From JAAYKM01 sp964411235 (GTDB taxonomy: Bacteria > Desulfobacterota > Syntrophia > Syntrophales > JAAYKM01): 19,880 bases of DNA. The DNA lies in the NCBI GenBank assembly GCA_964411235.1, contig CAYPKE010000033.1, positions 1 through 19,880 on the forward strand, in the 5' to 3' direction. This document shows, one piece after another, positions 1 to 8,752 of the stretch. The notes under the pieces were generated by a model, which made no database searches, was not told the DNA's origin, and worked only from the letters and a program-made list of their open reading frames with translations. The translations under genes were made by a program, and so were the position numbers. The first letter of the stretch is position 1. Every line of letters starts with the position of its first letter.

Positions 1-1
1 C

Positions 2-1135
2 AAGGTCGGCAAGGAAGGCGTCATCACCGTCGAGGAGGCCAAGGGCCTGGAGACCGAATTGGACATCGTCGAGGGCATGCAGTTCGACCGCGGATATCTT
101 TCCCCCTATTTTGTGACCAATCCCGAAAAAATGGAAGTCAGTCTGAGCGATTGCTATATCCTGATCAACGAAAAGAAAATCAGCGGCATGAAGGATCTTC
201 TGCCGATTCTCGAGCAGATTGCAAAAATGGGACGTCCCCTGCTGATCATTGCCGAGGACATCGAAGGGGAGGCCCTGGCTACCCTGGTGGTGAACAAAAT
301 CCGCGGCACCCTGCATGTGGCCGCCGTCAAGGCGCCGGGTTTCGGCGATCGCCGGAAGGCCATGCTGGAGGATATCGCGATTCTGACAGGCGGTAAACTG
401 ATCTCCGAAGATATGGGCGCAAAGCTCGAGAATGCGACGATCGACGATCTCGGCCAGGCCAAGCGGGTCAATATCGACAAGGACAACACAACTATCATCG
501 ATGGGGCCGGCGACCGGGCCGATATCGAAGGGCGCGTCCGGCAGATCCGCGTCCAGATCGAAGAGACCACTTCCGATTATGATCGGGAGAAACTGCAGGA
601 ACGGTTGGCAAAACTGGTCGGCGGTGTGGCGGTCATCAAGGTGGGGGCGGCTACGGAAACGGAAATGAAGGAAAAGAAGGCCCGTGTCGAAGACGCCCTG
701 AACGCAACCCGGGCGGCCGTGGAAGAAGGGATTGTTCCCGGCGGCGGCGTTGCCTATCTGAGAGCCCTCCCGGCCCTGGAGAAGATGAAGCTCACGGGCG
801 ACGAACAGGTCGGCCTGAACATCGTCAAGAAAGCGCTGGAAGAGCCGCTGCGGATGATCGCCGCCAATGCGGGGATGGAAGGCAGCATCGTTGTGGAAAA
901 GGTGAAGGAAAAGAAGGGCTCTTTCGGTTTCAACGCCCGGACGGACAAATATGAAGATATGATCGATGCCGGCGTTATCGATCCGACGAAGGTCACCCGC
1001 TTTGCCCTGCAGAATGCGGCCAGCGTGGCATCCCTCATGCTGACGACCCAATGCATGATCGCCGACAAGCCGGAGGAGAAATCCAGTATGCCGGCCATGC
1101 CTCCCGGAGGCGGTTACCCCGGCATGGGCATGTAA
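2..1135 (+). CDS. groEL: GroEL (Cpn60) chaperonin, 5' end missing
   Basis: This is the large subunit of the GroEL/GroES folding chamber, a cytoplasmic ATP-driven chaperonin. The reading frame is open from base 2 (KVGKEGVITVE), so the true start lies left of the window and about 378 residues remain, roughly from residue 165 of the usual 540-550. Visible landmarks are the apical-domain stretch VEGMQFDRGYLSPYF, the segment VKAPGFGDRRKAMLEDIAIL, and VEDALNATRAAVEEGIVPGG, whose Asp matches the catalytic Asp398 of E. coli. The protein ends in the Gly/Met-rich tail PPGGGYPGMGM that lines the cavity floor in family members. groES would be expected just upstream, outside the window. A strong terminator follows. 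No lesion is seen in the visible part. Confidence 0.97.
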   Translation, partial: KVGKEGVITVEEAKGLETELDIVEGMQFDRGYLSPYFVTNPEKMEVSLSDCYILINEKKISGMKDLLPILEQIAKMGRPLLIIAEDIEGEALATLVVNKIRGTLHVAAVKAPGFGDRRKAMLEDIAILTGGKLISEDMGAKLENATIDDLGQAKRVNIDKDNTTIIDGAGDRADIEGRVRQIRVQIEETTSDYDREKLQERLAKLVGGVAVIKVGAATETEMKEKKARVEDALNATRAAVEEGIVPGGGVAYLRALPALEKMKLTGDEQVGLNIVKKALEEPLRMIAANAGMEGSIVVEKVKEKKGSFGFNARTDKYEDMIDAGVIDPTKVTRFALQNAASVASLMLTTQCMIADKPEEKSSMPAMPPGGGYPGMGM

Positions 1136-1166
1136 TTATCTGTTCGGCACCCCTGATTGAAAGAGG

Positions 1167-1201
1167 AAGGCCCCCGGCTCCAAAGCCGGGGGCCTTTTTT
1201 T
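1167..1201 (+). terminator. Intrinsic terminator of groEL
   Basis: A perfect 13-bp stem (1167-1179 with 1184-1196, GC-rich core GGCCCCCGGCT) closes a four-base loop (CCAA) and runs into seven Ts at 1195-1201. It starts 32 bases after the groEL stop codon and should separate groEL from ileS. Confidence 0.93.
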
Positions 1202-1268
1202 ACTTCTCCTTGAAACACGGCGGTTTATGTGCTAGGTAGGCACCCAACATTGAATGGAGGCACATGCC

Positions 1269-4073
1269 ATGGATTATAAGAGCACCCTGAATCTTCCCCG
1301 GACGGACTTCCCTATGAAGGCCAATCTCCCCCAGAAGGAACCGGAAATCCTGAAAATCTGGGACGAAATGGACATTTACGCATGCCTCCGGGAAGCATCG
1401 CAGGGGCGTCCCGCCTACATCCTTCATGACGGTCCTCCCTATGCAAACGGCAATATCCACCTGGGAACGGCATTGAACAAGGTTATCAAGGATATAGTCA
1501 TCAAGTCCCGGAACATGTGCGGTTATGATTGCGTTTATGTTCCGGGCTGGGACTGCCATGGACTTCCCATCGAACACCAGGTGGACAAGGAACTGGGTGA
1601 AAAAAAAGGAACCCTGTCTCAGGTCGAAAAGCGTCTCGCCTGCCGGCGATATGCCCGGAAATACGTGGATTTGCAGCGGGCACAGTTCAAGCGCCTGGGC
1701 GTTTTCGGGGACTGGGAGCAACCTTATCTCACCATGGAATACGGTTACGAGGCGACGACGATCGAGGAGTTCGGCAAGCTCTATCTGAGCGGCAGTGTTT
1801 ATAAAGGAAAGAAGCCGGTTTACTGGTGCGCCACCTGCAAAACGGCCCTGGCAGAAGCGGAAGTGGAGTATGCGGCGCATCATACGCCGTCGATTTACGT
1901 TAAATTCGCAGTGATTTCCGATATTGGCATTCTCCGTCCCCGCCTGGCCGGGGAAAAGGTTCACTTCGTCATCTGGACCACAACCCCCTGGACCATTCCG
2001 GCAAACCTGGCCATTGCCCTGCATGAGAAATTGATCTATGCCGCCGTCAAGGTCGGAGGTGAGGTCCTGATCGTTGCCAAGGAACTGCTCGACTATTGTC
2101 TGGACGCATTCGGACATCGAAACGATCCGTACGAGATATTGGATGAGTTTCCCGGTTCCGCGGTGGAAGGACAGCGGTGCCGCCATCCCCTGTTCGAGCG
2201 GGAAAGCTTGGTGATCGTCGCCCCTTTCGTGACCCTCGAAGCCGGAACGGGCTGTGTGCATATTGCTCCCGGCCATGGTCAGGAAGACTATGAAATCGGC
2301 ATGAAATACGGCCTTGACAATTACGCCCCCGTCGACGCCAACGGCAGATTCACCGCTGACGTGGAATTTTTCGCCGGTCAATTCGTTTTCGATGCGAACG
2401 ATGCGGTCAACGCCAAGCTGAAGGAAAGGGGCGCACTGCTGGGTCACGTCGATTTCGAGCACGCCTATCCCCATTGCTGGCGCTGCAAGCAGCCGATTAT
2501 TTTCCGTTCCACCGAACAGTGGTTTATTTCCATGGAGACAAACGCTTTGCGGCTAAGCGCCCTCAAGGCGGTGGATGAGGTACGCTGGATCCCAGCCTGG
2601 GGACATGACCGGATTTACGGGATGATCGAAAACCGTCCCGACTGGTGCATTTCCCGCCAGCGCCTTTGGGGAGTGCCCATCACGGTGTTTTATTGCGAAC
2701 AGTGCAATCGGGAACTCCTGACGCCGGAAGTGCTGGGACACGTGGTCGCGCTTGTGCGGGATCACGGCGCCGATGTCTGGTTTGAAAGAGAAACGAAGGA
2801 CCTGATGCCGTCCGGTACCGTCTGTCCTGCATGCGGTCACGGCTGCTTTCGTAAAGAAACGAACATTCTCGATGTGTGGTTCGATTCTGGTGTCAGCCAT
2901 GCCGCAGTCCTGGACCACAGGCCGGATCTTTCCTCACCGGCTGACATGTATCTGGAAGGCAACGATCAGCATCGCGGCTGGTTCCACTCGTCCCTTTTGG
3001 AATGTGTCGGAACACGGGGCCGGGCTCCTTACAAGAGCGTTTTGACACACGGCTTCGTCGTGGACGGCGAGGGTAAAAAAATGTCGAAATCCATCGGCAA
3101 TGTCATCGAATCGCAGCAAATCATCGAGCATTACGGTGCGGAAATTCTTCGTCTCTGGGTGGCCGCTGAAGACTACACCGAAGACATCCGCATTTCCGAC
3201 GAAATTCTCAAGCGGCTGGTGGACGCCTACCGACGCATCCGCAACACGGGGCGGTACATACTCGGAAACCTGGAGGGGTTCAGTCCGGATAAGGATAATG
3301 TGGCTTATGAAGAGATGGCCGATATGGATCGGTGGATTCTCCACCGTCTCCAGGAAGTCATCCGGCGTGTCCGTGAAGCCTACGACGATTTCCAGTTTCA
3401 TATGGTTTACTATACGTTGTACAATTTCTGCACCGTGGACCTCAGCGCCCTTTATCTCGACGTGCTGAAAGACAGGCTCTATACCTCCGGTCCGGCTTCC
3501 CTGGCCAGGCGTTCCGCCCAGACGGCCATGTACCGGATAATCGATGCCATGGTGCGCCTCCTGGCGCCCATTCTGACCTTTACGGCCGAGGAAATCTGGA
3601 CGGCCATGCCGGATTGCGCGGGCAAGGAAAAGAGTGTTCACCTGGCGCAGTTTCCCGAAACGGCCGGCCGGCTTCTGGACACGTCCTTAGCGGAGCGCTG
3701 GAAAACCATGATTGCGGTTCGCGGCGAAATCTCCAAAGCGATCGAAGCGGCCCGTCAGCAAAAGATCATCGGTCACTCTCTGGATGCCGCCGTTCGGATG
3801 AGGGCACCCGAAAAAATCCTGAAGGAACTGCGGGGCTATGAGGAAGAAATGAGGGCCCTCCTGATTGTGTCCCAGTTGCAGTTGGCCGACGGGGACAGCC
3901 TCGTCGATTCCTGGGAAAGCGAAGCGATCGAGGGTCTGCACATCAGTGTTTTCAAAGCACCGGGTGCGAAATGTAATCGCTGCTGGATCTACTGTACAAC
4001 CGTGGGAACGAATGCGGACCATCCTACGATTTGCAACCGATGCGCCGAAACCGTTAAGCAGTGGAACCCCTGA
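1269..4073 (+). CDS. ileS: Isoleucyl-tRNA synthetase
   Basis: This enzyme charges tRNA-Ile with isoleucine and edits misactivated valine; it is cytoplasmic, class I, 934 residues. The N-terminus MDYKSTLNLP matches the family start. The HIGH-type signature is PPYANGNIHLGT (about residues 56-67), with the Thr ending common in many bacterial IleRS. The editing-domain motif is TTPWTIPANLAIAL, the catalytic KMSKS loop is near residues 603-608, and a C-terminal zinc ribbon has Cys902, Cys905, Cys922 and Cys925. An ATG at 1254 is in frame, but the ATG at 1269 is preferred because GGAGG at 1256-1260 lies eight bases before it and the family begins there. The stop is one base before lspA, so the two are cotranscribed. 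A weak possible promoter (TTGAAA at 1210, TAGGTA at 1233) lies upstream. Confidence 0.97.
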   Translation: MDYKSTLNLPRTDFPMKANLPQKEPEILKIWDEMDIYACLREASQGRPAYILHDGPPYANGNIHLGTALNKVIKDIVIKSRNMCGYDCVYVPGWDCHGLPIEHQVDKELGEKKGTLSQVEKRLACRRYARKYVDLQRAQFKRLGVFGDWEQPYLTMEYGYEATTIEEFGKLYLSGSVYKGKKPVYWCATCKTALAEAEVEYAAHHTPSIYVKFAVISDIGILRPRLAGEKVHFVIWTTTPWTIPANLAIALHEKLIYAAVKVGGEVLIVAKELLDYCLDAFGHRNDPYEILDEFPGSAVEGQRCRHPLFERESLVIVAPFVTLEAGTGCVHIAPGHGQEDYEIGMKYGLDNYAPVDANGRFTADVEFFAGQFVFDANDAVNAKLKERGALLGHVDFEHAYPHCWRCKQPIIFRSTEQWFISMETNALRLSALKAVDEVRWIPAWGHDRIYGMIENRPDWCISRQRLWGVPITVFYCEQCNRELLTPEVLGHVVALVRDHGADVWFERETKDLMPSGTVCPACGHGCFRKETNILDVWFDSGVSHAAVLDHRPDLSSPADMYLEGNDQHRGWFHSSLLECVGTRGRAPYKSVLTHGFVVDGEGKKMSKSIGNVIESQQIIEHYGAEILRLWVAAEDYTEDIRISDEILKRLVDAYRRIRNTGRYILGNLEGFSPDKDNVAYEEMADMDRWILHRLQEVIRRVREAYDDFQFHMVYYTLYNFCTVDLSALYLDVLKDRLYTSGPASLARRSAQTAMYRIIDAMVRLLAPILTFTAEEIWTAMPDCAGKEKSVHLAQFPETAGRLLDTSLAERWKTMIAVRGEISKAIEAARQQKIIGHSLDAAVRMRAPEKILKELRGYEEEMRALLIVSQLQLADGDSLVDSWESEAIEGLHISVFKAPGAKCNRCWIYCTTVGTNADHPTICNRCAETVKQWNP

Positions 4074-4074
4074 G

Positions 4075-4596
4075 ATGAGAAAATACGGATCTTTTACGAT
4101 CATTGTCCTGCTGATCGTACTGACGGATCANNNNNNNNNNACCTCGGCCACATACCAACCACACTTCGTCTGTTACTGGATCGACACGTCGATGGCGCTT
4201 CACCAGTCGATACCGGTACTGGAGGGTTTTTTCAGCCTGACCTATGTCCGCAATCCCGGTGCGGCATTCGGTCTGCTGGCCGATATTTCACCGATTTTCC
4301 GTTATTTTTTCTTTATTATCGTCAATCTTGTGGCAATGGGGCTGATCCTGGCCTATATCCGGAAGGCGCCGGCGGAGGAATCTGGCATGATCAAGGCCCT
4401 TTCCCTGATCATGGCCGGGGCGGCGGGGAATCTGATTGACCGCATCCGCTTCGGCGAGGTCATCGATTTTCTCGATGTTTACATCGGTTCGTTCCACTGG
4501 CCTGCATTCAACGTGGCGGATTCCGCCATCAGCATCGGCGCCTGTCTGCTCATTATCCAGCTTTTCATAAAAGACAAGGCGTCTCGCAAAACCTGA
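4075..4596 (+). CDS. lspA: Lipoprotein signal peptidase (signal peptidase II), interrupted by an assembly gap
   Basis: This inner-membrane aspartyl protease cleaves the signal peptide of diacylated prolipoproteins. It begins one base after the ileS stop. Family features are TM1 ending in VLTD (the start of the DQxTK motif), FFSLTYVRNPGAAFG, AGAAGNLIDRIRFG with one catalytic Asp, and FNVADSAISIG with the other. The frame is open throughout as written. Ten Ns fall on the DQxTK motif at 4131-4140. The roughly 11 residues after the gap (TSATYQPHFVC) are not expected in this loop, which normally goes from DQxTK almost directly to the sequence seen at YWIDTSMALHQSIPV. The true gene is therefore probably intact and shorter than written. 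Confidence 0.92.
   Translation: MRKYGSFTIIVLLIVLTDXXXXTSATYQPHFVCYWIDTSMALHQSIPVLEGFFSLTYVRNPGAAFGLLADISPIFRYFFFIIVNLVAMGLILAYIRKAPAEESGMIKALSLIMAGAAGNLIDRIRFGEVIDFLDVYIGSFHWPAFNVADSAISIGACLLIIQLFIKDKASRKT
4131..4140. other. Assembly gap (10 N)
   Basis: Ten undetermined bases lie inside lspA, over the codons for the conserved DQxTK motif. The run keeps the downstream frame, but ten Ns is a common placeholder length and may not be the true gap size. The roughly 33 bases right of it (4141-4173) are suspect as a poor contig end. Confidence 0.97.
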
Positions 4597-4674
4597 GGGG
4601 ACAATGATCCCTAATCGGGGAATCAGGAAGGATACGGCGGGGCGGACCGGCGTCATGCGCCTCTCCTAACCCGT

Positions 4675-6786
4675 TCAGGCCATTACCGTTTCGGCCGAAT
4701 CGACAAGGATTGACGCGTCGACAATGACGGGTCCGGTCTCGGACAGAATGAGCGGGTTTAGATCCATTTCCCGGATGGATGGACAGGACACACCCAATTC
4801 GCCCAGGCTAACCAGGCAGCGGGCGATGTCTTCCCGGGGTGCCGCCGGCTTCCCGCGGGTTCCCGCCAGCAGGTGACGGTTTTTAAGGCGATTGACCAGA
4901 TCGGCGGCCTTGTTCAGGGTAAGCGGCGCCGGGGAAAAGATCGCATCGCCGAGTGTTTCCGCGAAGAGCCCTCCGAGTCCGAACATGACGCAGGGCCCGT
5001 ACTGCGGATCGCGCAGATACCCCATGATCAGCTCCAGCCATCCGGAAACCTGTCGCTGGAGCAGCATACCGCTTCCCGGATGCAGTTTTTTCAGAAGCTC
5101 GTCGAAGGATTTTTCCAGATGATTGGCATCCCGGATATCGGTGATCACCAGTCCCGCTTCGGATTTGTGAAGGCGGCCTTCCGCCAGCCCCTTTAAGACC
5201 ACCGGGTAGCCCAGATGTGCCGCAGAGGCGACCGCATCGGTTATGTTTGCGATCGGGATTTCTTCGACTGTCGGCAATCCCGCCTTACGCAGAATCCGCT
5301 TCGACGCATATTCGTCCAGGATGCCTCCCGATGCGGGCAACACGACCGGGAAGGCAGGGGAGGGAGCCGGCGCTTTTTCGAGCGGTGTATCGGTGCAGAC
5401 AGCAGCCGATCGGTTCAGGGCGGCGGCCATGCATTCGACGGCCCGGTAAAGCTCGTGATAAACCGGGATTCCCAGACGGCCGGCAGCCTGCCAAAAGGCA
5501 GGCATGTGTTCTTTTTCCCCCAGCACCCATACAAAAACCGGTTTTCGATACCTGCTGGAAATCCGCGCGGTTTCTTCGAGGTCCAGCCTTACCCTGGAGA
5601 ATCCGGCGAACGTATGGATCATGACGGCATCGACATCAGGGTCACGGAGACAGGCATCCAGCGCCAAGGCGTAGATATCGAGACCTTTGCCGCTGTGTTG
5701 TTCCATGGCAGGCCAGACATCAACAGGATTTTCCACCGGCATCCAGGATGGAAAGAAACGGGCAAGGGTTTTTCGGGTTGCATCGCTGAGCCGGGCCGGT
5801 TTAAGGCCTAACCGGTCCATGAAATCTGAGGCGACGATTCCGGATGCACCGCTGAATGTGAGGACGGCAATGTTTTTCGCCGGGCCTTTCGATGGAGGCG
5901 GTACGGTATCCAGGGTGCGGCAGAGATCGACGAGCTGGTGAAAATCGTCGGCCGGGGTCATGCCGGCCTGAACCAGCGTGTCGTGCAAGATCCGATAATT
6001 CCCGGCGATGCTGGCCGTATGGCTCAACGCGGCCCTGGCACCCGAAGCGCTCTTCCCTCCCTTTAGAAAGACAACGGGTTTTGACCGCCCGTGTTTTTCG
6101 TAGATGCCGGTGAAGCGCCGGAGATTTTGAGCCGATTCGAGGTAAAACCCGATGGCGCCGGTATCCCCGTCCCGCATCAAATACTCGAGCAGGTCGCTTT
6201 CGTCCACATCCGCCCTGTTGCCGATGGAGCACACCTTGTTCAGCCCGCATGTATCATGGGAAAGAATATCCACCAGAAATCCGGCGGAAAGCATGCCGCT
6301 TTGGACGACCAGGGAGACCCGACCGGGCTTCAGGCTGCGGTATAATACCCCGGGATCCGTAAAAGAAAAAACGAAACCCTGCCGTGCATCGACAATTCCC
6401 ATACAATTCGGCCCCCAGATGCGTATGCCGCCCTCCCGGGCAAGCGAGGCAAGGGCCTTTTGAATATCATGACCTGATGCGCCGATTTCCGAGAAACCAC
6501 CGGATTCGATAATGACGCCGGGAATTCCTTTTTCGATGCATTGTCCTACGGCGGAAAGGGTCCGGTCGGCCGGAATAAACAGAATCGCCAGATCGACCCT
6601 GCCCGGGAGGTTGCGGACAGCCGGGTAGCAGGTAAGGCCTTCGATCTGGGTATATTGAGGGTTGACGGGCAGAATAATTCCCGGGAAGGTGTTGATCAGA
6701 TTCTTCAGGATCGCGTAGCCGCCTTTGGCCCGGTTGGGTGTCGCTCCGACGACAGCGATTGCCTGGGGACGAAAGAAAAAATGCAT
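4675..6786 (-). CDS. ADP-forming acyl-CoA synthetase (acetate-CoA ligase family, fused alpha and beta domains)
   Basis: Members of this family interconvert an acyl-CoA plus ADP and phosphate with the acid, CoA and ATP, through a phosphohistidine. The 703-residue protein has the fused layout: a CoA-binding Rossmann domain (about 1-135, AVVGATPNRAKGGYAILKNL and WGPNCMGI), a succinyl-CoA-ligase-like domain (about 150-300) with the putative phosphorylated His256 in ALSHTASIAG, and a second ligase-type domain. A C-terminal ATP-grasp domain (about 488-700) contains YPVVLKGLAEGRLHKSEAGLV and MDLNPLIL. The substrate cannot be read from sequence. It lies about 100 bases downstream of dctM on the same strand with no obvious terminator between, so it probably ends the dctPQM operon. 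This suggests it handles the acid moved by the TRAP system. The ATG at 6786 has an AGGG-like ribosome site. The gene is convergent with lspA. Confidence 0.9.
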   Translation of the reverse strand: MHFFFRPQAIAVVGATPNRAKGGYAILKNLINTFPGIILPVNPQYTQIEGLTCYPAVRNLPGRVDLAILFIPADRTLSAVGQCIEKGIPGVIIESGGFSEIGASGHDIQKALASLAREGGIRIWGPNCMGIVDARQGFVFSFTDPGVLYRSLKPGRVSLVVQSGMLSAGFLVDILSHDTCGLNKVCSIGNRADVDESDLLEYLMRDGDTGAIGFYLESAQNLRRFTGIYEKHGRSKPVVFLKGGKSASGARAALSHTASIAGNYRILHDTLVQAGMTPADDFHQLVDLCRTLDTVPPPSKGPAKNIAVLTFSGASGIVASDFMDRLGLKPARLSDATRKTLARFFPSWMPVENPVDVWPAMEQHSGKGLDIYALALDACLRDPDVDAVMIHTFAGFSRVRLDLEETARISSRYRKPVFVWVLGEKEHMPAFWQAAGRLGIPVYHELYRAVECMAAALNRSAAVCTDTPLEKAPAPSPAFPVVLPASGGILDEYASKRILRKAGLPTVEEIPIANITDAVASAAHLGYPVVLKGLAEGRLHKSEAGLVITDIRDANHLEKSFDELLKKLHPGSGMLLQRQVSGWLELIMGYLRDPQYGPCVMFGLGGLFAETLGDAIFSPAPLTLNKAADLVNRLKNRHLLAGTRGKPAAPREDIARCLVSLGELGVSCPSIREMDLNPLILSETGPVIVDASILVDSAETVMA

Positions 6787-6886
6787 GATGAGCCCTGCGG
6801 CAAGCCAGGCAAGCCGCGTATGCCTTTCTCGCGAGATTAGAGGGGTAGGCTACCACAAGGCGTTTGCTCTTCTCAAGATGGAATTT

Positions 6887-8185
6887 CTACATCAGTCCGG
6901 GCAGAAACAGGGCGATTTGCGGGAAAAGCATGATGAGGGCGATGGTCGCCAGCAGCGCCATGATCATCCAAATCGTTCCTTTGAAGATGAGAATAAGGGG
7001 AACATCGCGGGCCACCCCCGCCACGACATAGACATTGATGCCGATGGGTGGCGTGATGACACCGATCTCCGCGACCAGGACAATGATGACGCCGAACCAT
7101 ATCGGATCATAGCCGAGGGTGGCGATGACCGGGAAGAAGACCGGAATGGTCAGCATGATCATGGCCAGGGAATCCATCAGGCAGCCCATCAAAACATAAA
7201 TCAGGATGATCGTTCCGATAATGACAACCGGCGGCAGGGAAAGATCGCTTACCCATAAGCCGATCTCCGTCGGGATCCTGGTTACGGCGAGGAAATGTCC
7301 GAAGATGGTGGCGCCGGCAACGATTACCATGATCATGCAGGTGATGCGGGCGGTGTCGTCCAGGGCTTTCAGGAAGCCTTTCCAGGAGAGATTGCGCCCG
7401 GCAACCGCGATGACCAGGGTGCCTAGGGCGCCGATGCCTGCAGCTTCCGTGGGGGTGAAGAGGCCGATGAAAAGCCCGCCCATGACAAGGACAAACAGGA
7501 TCAGGGTTTCGATCAGTCCGGAAAGGGAGGCCATTTTTTCCCGCAGGCTCGCAGGTTCTCCCTTCGGGCCGACTTCGGGTTTGATGAAGGTCCAGAGCAG
7601 GATTGTCAGAACGAAGAGCAGGGCAAGGAGGATGCCCGGCAGCACGCCGGCCATGAAAAGTTTGCCGATCGACTGCTCCGTCATGATGCTGTAGACGATG
7701 AAAATCGTGCTGGGGGGAATGAGAATACCGAGACTGCCGCCGGCGGCGACAACGCCCGTCGCGAGTGAGGGATCATAACGATGCTTTTTCATCTCCGGCA
7801 GGGTCACTGAGGCCATGGTTGCCGCCGTTGCGCTGGTTGACCCGCAAATGGCCGAAAAACCCGCGCAGGCGCCGATGGTGGCGATAGCCAGTCCGCCGGG
7901 AAGGTGACCGATAAACTTGTGCGCTGCGTTGAAAAGGCGGCTGCTGATGCCGGAATGGAACGCACATTGACCCATGAAAACAAACAGGGGAATGACCGTC
8001 AGGTTATAGGCATTAAAAACGGAGAAGAAGTCCCGAACTGCGAGGTTTAATGCGGCATACCAGGAAACAAGGATACCGAAACCGGCAAATCCCACCAGCG
8101 CCATGGCAAAGCCGACGGGCATTTTTAGAAACATCAGAAGAATTAAGACGATAAAGCCGGCAATTCCTGCTTCCGTCGGACTCAT
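6887..8185 (-). CDS. dctM: TRAP transporter large permease, DctM type
   Basis: This is the large membrane subunit of a tripartite ATP-independent periplasmic (TRAP) transporter, an ion-gradient-driven importer of organic acids. The 432-residue protein is almost wholly hydrophobic, with about a dozen membrane segments. Family stretches include PVGFAMALVGFAGFG, IPLFVFMGQCAFHSGIS, CAGFSAICGSTSATAATM, GGSLGILIPPSTIFIVYSIMTEQSIGKLF, FTPTEAAGIGALGTL and GVITPPIGINVYVVAGVA. Its length is typical of a DctM not fused to DctQ. Its ATG overlaps the dctQ stop by four bases, which implies translational coupling. Substrate specificity lies mainly in the binding protein and cannot be read here. Confidence 0.96.
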   Translation of the reverse strand: MSPTEAGIAGFIVLILLMFLKMPVGFAMALVGFAGFGILVSWYAALNLAVRDFFSVFNAYNLTVIPLFVFMGQCAFHSGISSRLFNAAHKFIGHLPGGLAIATIGACAGFSAICGSTSATAATMASVTLPEMKKHRYDPSLATGVVAAGGSLGILIPPSTIFIVYSIMTEQSIGKLFMAGVLPGILLALLFVLTILLWTFIKPEVGPKGEPASLREKMASLSGLIETLILFVLVMGGLFIGLFTPTEAAGIGALGTLVIAVAGRNLSWKGFLKALDDTARITCMIMVIVAGATIFGHFLAVTRIPTEIGLWVSDLSLPPVVIIGTIILIYVLMGCLMDSLAMIMLTIPVFFPVIATLGYDPIWFGVIIVLVAEIGVITPPIGINVYVVAGVARDVPLILIFKGTIWMIMALLATIALIMLFPQIALFLPGLM

Positions 8186-8664
8186 TTGCGGACCCTCCGG
8201 AAGGATTTCAGCACATCAAAGAGCAGGGTCAGGCATAAAAAGGCGAAGCCGATTGCCATGCCCGAGACGATCGGGTGAATCGGCATGCCCAGGGTAAGGG
8301 AAACCTCGCCGCTCTGCCTCAGATCCTGGGCGTAGATATGCGTTTGCCAGGTGATGATGCCGAAGAAAATAAGCGAGATCAGGGAAACAATGCCTTCCAG
8401 CGCGATCTGGAAGCGTCGCGGCAAGCGCTGCACCAGGATTTCAACAGCGATGTGACTGCGTTCGATGGATGTGTAGGCCAGGGCGAAGGATATAACAATG
8501 GCTCCCAGAAAACCGACCAGCTCGTAGGTCCCCGGAATGGGATGGCCGCCAAATCTGAGGGCGACGTCGCTGCACGTAAGGAGCATCATGAGGATGACCG
8601 CTATCCCCGAAATCGAGGAGAGGCCTTTTGCCGATCCGTGGAGCCATCTTTCCAGTTTCAACAT
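8182..8664 (-). CDS. dctQ: TRAP transporter small permease, DctQ type
   Basis: This is the small membrane subunit that pairs with DctM in the inner membrane. The 160-residue protein has four predicted membrane helices. It carries the family pattern LLTCSDVALRFGGHPIPGTYELVGFLGAIV near residues 25-55 (helix 2 entry), followed by an ERSHIAVEIL segment. It lies 88 bases downstream of dctP, with a stable stem-loop in the gap, and overlaps dctM by four bases. The ATG at 8664 is preceded at some distance by GAGGAAAA, a weakly spaced ribosome site, so the start is slightly uncertain. Confidence 0.93.
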   Translation of the reverse strand: MLKLERWLHGSAKGLSSISGIAVILMMLLTCSDVALRFGGHPIPGTYELVGFLGAIVISFALAYTSIERSHIAVEILVQRLPRRFQIALEGIVSLISLIFFGIITWQTHIYAQDLRQSGEVSLTLGMPIHPIVSGMAIGFAFLCLTLLFDVLKSFRRVRK

Positions 8665-8700
8665 CGGTTTCGATTTTCCTCATGGCGTTAAAAAATGAAA

Positions 8701-8733
8701 GGCCGGCTACGCCCCATCCGGGCGCAACCGGTC
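8701..8733 (-). promoter_or_regulatory. Stem-loop between dctP and dctQ
   Basis: In the dctP-to-dctQ gap, 8703-8714 pairs with 8720-8731 (12 pairs including two G-U in the minus-strand RNA) around a five-base loop. A further pair or two is possible at the base. Downstream on the minus strand is a broken T-rich run (TTTCATTTTTT). Such hairpins often let the binding protein be made in excess over the permease, by partial termination or by protecting the upstream mRNA 3' end. Confidence 0.6.
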
Positions 8734-8752
8734 AAGCCGCTTTTTTTGACGA

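Noticed and set aside
64..67. HLGT in place of HIGH in the IleRS signature (residues 64-67 of the protein) as a defect
   Set aside because: IHLGT/IHIGT variants are common in bacterial IleRS; the rest of the active site and KMSKS are intact.
1254..1268. ATG at 1254 as the ileS start
   Set aside because: It overlaps the GGAGG that serves the ATG at 1269, and the family begins at MDYKSTLNLP.
1202..1268. T-box or other riboswitch upstream of ileS
   Set aside because: Only about 67 bases separate the groEL terminator from the ileS start, too short for a T-box, and no T-box sequence is present.
1200..2474. A 424-codon open frame on the minus strand across the 5' half of ileS
   Set aside because: It is fully antisense to a clear ileS, its product has no family-like features, and long antisense frames are expected opposite GC-rich codons.
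4597..4674. Bidirectional terminator between convergent lspA and the acyl-CoA synthetase gene
   Set aside because: Only a bulged short hairpin (around 4607-4627) without a T run is seen, too weak to call.
6827..6836. Palindrome TCTCGCGAGA between dctM and the acyl-CoA synthetase gene as an operator
   Set aside because: A single 10-bp palindrome with no nearby promoter boxes or second copy is not enough evidence.
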